DNA of 64,000 nucleotides. Source: Umbilicaria muhlenbergii (lineage: Eukaryota; Ascomycota; Lecanoromycetes; Umbilicariales; Umbilicariaceae). Positions 59,810 through 64,000 of the stretch are shown here, one piece after another (the stretch's first letter is position 1; the number at the start of each line of letters is the position of its first letter). The translations under genes and the position numbers were made by a program. The DNA lies in NCBI GenBank assembly GCA_000611775.1, contig KK106983.1:22021-86020 (forward strand), read 5' to 3'. Under the pieces are notes generated by a model. The model was not told the DNA's origin. It saw only the letters and a list, made by a program, of their open reading frames with translations, and ran no database searches.

Positions 59810-61249
59810 ATTTCCTGACGCCCGAAATTATATCAGAAATGCAGATTGTAGCATCCAATGATCTCTTGTTCTACTACGTCCAATCTTCTATATCCAGTGT
59901 AGGGTTTTGGTGGCTGCTTGAAATCATCGATCAGACCTCCAAAAATTGAACTACAAGAAACGATGTTAAGAATACTAAACTCATAGGATCATGAAACTCA
60001 TTGATTGTCTCAGCAATAAGTTATATGATCTTTGTGGGGCGCTGGCAATCCCATTCCGCGGACTGCTTCGATGTGATTTCTTCCTTGGATGTTTTCTTAT
60101 TGCCGCGAGTATCATCACCAAACATAATGAACGTCACTTTCGCGGAATGCACAATCAGGACAGCTTCGCTTCCTCTGCTCCCTTATTGTCAGGTAAGCCC
60201 TAGATGTGCTGAATAATGGCTGATGTAACAGTCTTGTGCGACCCTCATCATCTGCTTACTCCATACGGAACTACTCCATGCTCCATCCGGAGTACTCCAC
60301 ACTCCATGTCCCGACCGGATCACCCCCACAGCGTGTGCATGACGAATGCGACGTCGACGCTGCCCTGCGCCGGCCGAGCAGCATGTGATGCATTGCCGTG
60401 CTCCAATCATGCTCCAGGAACTTATCATCGCAGCACGCCTTATCTCGGCCGAATCATCACGCGAAGCCAATCAGCCCCACATGGCTTCCGGGGCATCAGC
60501 CTGGCCCAAGTGGGACAAGGCGTTAGATCTTCGTCACACCCGACCATGAACCTTCCCCTGGCACACGACCTTGCCATGGCCTGCCACGCCGCGTCAACAT
60601 ACGTAACTTTTTCATCTATCATCTATTCTCTTACGTGAGCGAAACATGCCATACTAAGCCCTGGCTTCGACACCGAGTCACGGGCGATATCACAATCAAC
60701 ATGACTTTGTTTTTAGACCAACCGCTCCAGCCTCCAAACTATCCTGGTCTTGCATCATGCAGCTGTATCAGGACACGTCCGTTGGCACCAAATACCACCC
60801 CCAACCTCATCACTCTTCCTTCCTGCAAAAAGCCATCTGTAAGCCCTTCGACTGCCGTAGCAATCAATGACGGCGAGAAGCATCGACTACCTTATCCTCC
60901 TTCAAGCCCTTGCTGGATCCCCGAGTCCGTGATCCGTGGCTTATCAGGTCTATAGCCAATTGCCCACCGCGATAAGAGATTTTGATGCTTTGTGACTGGT
61001 CATTTCCAATCCCAATTTGCACTCGACTGCTTTCTGCACCGCACCTTGCTTGAGACGTATGTTCCATGACTTCCTGCGGCTCTTACCACGTGTACAAATA
61101 TATACTGGGACTTCGCTGCAGCATGCTAAATGTCCCAGATAGGCAGGCCTGAAAGCCAGAAAGAAGCAAATCCAAGGCGGTGAACTCACCTGGTGGCGTT
61201 TCACGAATCATCCACACCCATTCCAGCTTAGTACCTTGGACCCGGCAGG
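59810..61249. other. Intergenic gap
   Basis: About 1.4 kb between the amidase and regulator genes. It contains a cluster of short CTCCA/TACTCCA repeats near 60255-60305. No gene recognised; open frames are unrelated to known domains. Confidence 0.45.
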
Positions 61250-63516
61250 ATGCCAGGTGCTGTCGCCACCCATACATCGGTATCATCAGCAGGTCCTATC
61301 CCAATCGCTGCGGCAATCCCCCGTAAGCCTCGAGTTGTTGACGGGCAAAGTCCGTCCAGACCAAAATCGATGAGTTCTGGAAAGGACGCAAGCAATGCCA
61401 GAGGACGGAGGGAACGTCCGTGCGACGCGTGTCGAAAACGAAAGAGTCGATGTGTCATTGATGAGAGGCAGAAGAGGAGCTGTATGGCTTGTGCAGTTCA
61501 CGGCCAGGAGTGTACCTTTAACGAGGATCCACAGCCCAGGAAGCGAAGGCTCGATAATCAAGGGCAAGAGATTGAAGGCCCAAAACGAAGGTTAGCTTCA
61601 GCTTGATCCATGTCGTACGAGACAGGTATCGGGAGCTGATAGTCTACGATGCAATAGATCTACCGCTCCCGAGGCACCTCGTCGAAGCGCCATGCTTCAA
61701 ACGTCTACTTCCATGCCAAAGGATGGCTTTCTTTCAGCTGCAAATCCGGAAATGTTCCCTTTCCAAAGCCGGGCCTACAGTACGCACGTGGGTCATACGA
61801 CAGAACTGGAACCAGTTCTCTTCGACCTCTCGGCTCCAGGAAGCAACCCTATGCCTGAAAGTAGCTACCAAAAGCGTGACGAACGTACAGCCTTCCTTGT
61901 CCGACAACCTAGTCTTGATCAATCCCGCCAATCGAAAGTCTATGCTTTGCGGGATGTTGAGAAACTAGTCAAACCGCATGGTCCGGTCTTAATGCGAGCT
62001 TACCAAAGCAAACTGCATCGAAACTATCCCATAGTCGAGAATGAGCTCTTCCAGCACTACGAAAGTAACAAAGGCCAGGACATAGACCCTGCTTTACTCT
62101 CCGCCATGTACTGCCTGGCTGTACCCTTACTCGTGCAGGAAGTCGGTGAAGGCGCTGCACCACCTTTCGACATCCTTCGGGTTGAAGATACTGCTTTCAG
62201 GTCTTTTGGTGAATCCCTGTGTCAACCTACTTTGTCAACGATCCAGGCTGGTCTTTTGCTCATGCAAAGACCGAATATCGACTCAAAGACACTGAACACG
62301 CAACTTGTGGGTATTGCCTACGAGCTTGGGCTGCATCTGGATTGCTCGTCGTGGTCGGTGTCAGTTGCGGAGCGAAGTCTGAGGAAGCGCCTAGCTTGGG
62401 CATTGTACATGCAAGATAAGTGGTGCTCCCTTATCCATGGGCGACCTTCGTCAATATCTGGGACAAATTGGGCTGTTCGGGAGCTTCAAGAGGCCGACTT
62501 CGCACCTTTGGCCGAAGAAGCCGGGGAGGAAAGTGACGCGGTGGAAATCGACCACGGTCAAGCGCTTTTCACGCAAATGGTTGGGCTTACGCAGATACTG
62601 TCCGATGTCCTGGACACATTTTACACCCTGCAGGCGATGCGAGAAGTGGAAGAAGCAGGCCAGAACGGCACCCGAGTAATACTCGAGCGAGCAAAGCCCG
62701 TCCAGATCAAGCTCAAAGAATGGTTTGCCTGTCTCCCCACGAGTCTAAAAATGGACAATAGCACAACAACAGGCAAACCTTCATCCACAGGTACGCCCAC
62801 CAAGCCCTCCCCGGCAATCCTCCTCACGCTAACACCCCCCTCCAGGCTACCTGCACCTCGCCTACTTCGCCACCGAAATCACCCTCCACCGCTGCATCAT
62901 CCGCTCCCTCGGCTCCCCCCCCACCGACACCTACCTCTCGCACATCTGCCGCTCGGCCGCAAAGACCCGCCTCATCTCCGCCATGGACTTTGTGAACCGG
63001 CTCCGGCTCGACCACCTCCACGCCTTCTGGTACTTCCCCTCCAAAGTCAACTTCGCCCTCATCGGCACCTTCGGCAGCCTCCTCCTCGCCACGGCCCCCT
63101 ATCAGGAAGAAGTCGACTTCTACCGCACGCGCCTGGCGGAGTACCGGTGGACGCTGGGGGTCAGCAGCAAGAGCGCGGGGTTCTTGGCTTTTGCGGTGGA
63201 GTCGCTGGATGCGGCCAAGGAGTTGCTGAGGGGGGTGCCGGAGAGGCCGGCGATGGCCGAAGTGGGGTCGTCGGTTGGTGGGGGGGCGCAGAGGCTGGCG
63301 TCGGCGGCGGATGAGGCGATGGGGGATGCGCCGGGGTTGCGGTTGGGAGCGCTGCCGGGGGGGGAGAGGTCGTCGGGGTTGGTGTCGCCGTCGACGTCGA
63401 CGTCGAGTGGGTCGACGACTTATGAGGCGTATGTGGAGGAGTTTGAGAATCGGATGGGGGGGCAGGGACAGAGGCAGGGACAGGGGAGGTATGGGGAGTG
63501 GGGGGTTGGGATGTGA
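61250..63516 (+). CDS. Zn2Cys6 transcription factor, TamA/Dal81-like
   Basis: Three exons: 61250-61590, 61658-62790 and 62846-63516, giving 714 residues. The zinc cluster is Cys58-Cys61-Cys68-Cys78-Cys81-Cys88 within RPCDACRKRKSRC and CMACAVHGQECTF. It is followed by PQPRKRRLDNQG, a stretch I associate with Dal81/TamA proteins. The fungal_trans region is seen in KLHRNYPIVENELF, LVGIAYELGLHLDCSSW, RLAWALYMQDKWCSLIHGRP and SGTNWAVRELQEADF. The third exon continues with YLHLAYFATEITLHRCIIRS. Dal81 and TamA act with pathway-specific factors to turn on genes for GABA, allantoin, urea and other nitrogen sources, and TamA also works with AreA. The C-terminus is Gly/Ser-rich. Composition flips from C-rich to G-rich near 63120. 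Confidence 0.85.
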
Positions 63517-64000
63517 GATGGGATAAGGGGGACTGAGGAGCGCTAATATGCGGAAGGATTTGAATGGAGTCTTGTCATTTCCAATGGGAAGAACGATCGA
63601 TTGCCGCAGAAGACGCGTATGGGGTCTCGTCATAGGATACTTATGGGATATGCTACAGCACTGCATGGTTATTACGATCTTGTTGAAGAGCAGAGCAGGC
63701 ATGTCTTGCTGGATAGCATAATGAAGATACCAGATCATGCTTTATAGCAATTCAGTGATATTCAGAGAATCCAAGGAGACAGAGTGCGGCTTCAGCGGTC
63801 TTGGTTTACTACACAGACCGCCAACAGCAAATCCCCATCCATCCATCAATCCACCCCCCCAACCCTCCTGGCCCCCAGACAACAGCAGGCCCCCCTCAAG
63901 GATGTTCGATGGTTTTTACTCTATCAACCTATCTTCTTTCATGTATGATTTCCACGCACCCTATCAATGAGCGCGCGGAGTGTGAAAGAGGAGGCCCCCC
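63517..64000. other. Intergenic end of window
   Basis: About 480 bp with no gene recognised. Confidence 0.5.

Overview
The window is nuclear DNA of a filamentous ascomycete (Pezizomycotina). Nearly every gene is split by short introns of about 45-125 nt with GT-AG ends and CTAAC/CTGAC-like branch sites. The set of families is fungal: Pal1, Usb1, ERO1, Vps3844, DUF6594, DUF3659/LEA, a rhodopsin-domain membrane protein and Zn2Cys6 regulators. A dothideomycete is my best guess from the family mix, but I could not test it. Gene models below were built by joining exons by eye where frame, splice sites and family signature agreed.

Layout. 1-3138: the start of an MFS transporter (minus), an N-carbamoyl-D-amino acid hydrolase and an Asp/Glu/hydantoin racemase. 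These read as a small hydantoin or N-carbamoyl amino acid salvage cluster, with GATA sites in both control regions. 3888-6464: a retropepsin-like aspartic protease gene and a DUF6594 membrane protein. 6836-14495: a Zn2Cys6 regulator, a PEBP-family protein, a drug-type MFS transporter with a one-base frameshift, and an epoxide hydrolase. 14496-17585 is gene-poor. 17586-22673: a rhodopsin-domain membrane protein and an NCS1 nucleobase permease. 23223-25201: a STAND-type N-terminal domain joined to nearly identical ankyrin repeats, with no NACHT domain. 26065-28696: two secreted proteins, one of which has lost its splice acceptor. 30207-31088: a truncated aldehyde dehydrogenase.

31522-56161 is mostly housekeeping: Pal1, Usb1, a choline/ethanolamine phosphotransferase, a 1669-residue LEA/DUF3659 repeat protein, a DUF3807-like protein, ERO1, a TPT-family sugar-phosphate transporter, a conserved membrane-anchored protein of unknown function and a Vps3844-domain protein. 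Several minisatellites lie between these genes. 56409-63516: a second copy of the secreted NNHQ-motif family, an amidase, and a TamA/Dal81-like nitrogen regulator.

Two themes cut across the window. Nitrogen scavenging recurs: carbamoylase, racemase, NCS1 permease, amidase and Dal81-like regulator. There is also an unusual composition pattern: in at least nine genes or gene ends the top strand switches abruptly from C-rich to G-rich, always in that direction and whichever strand is coding.
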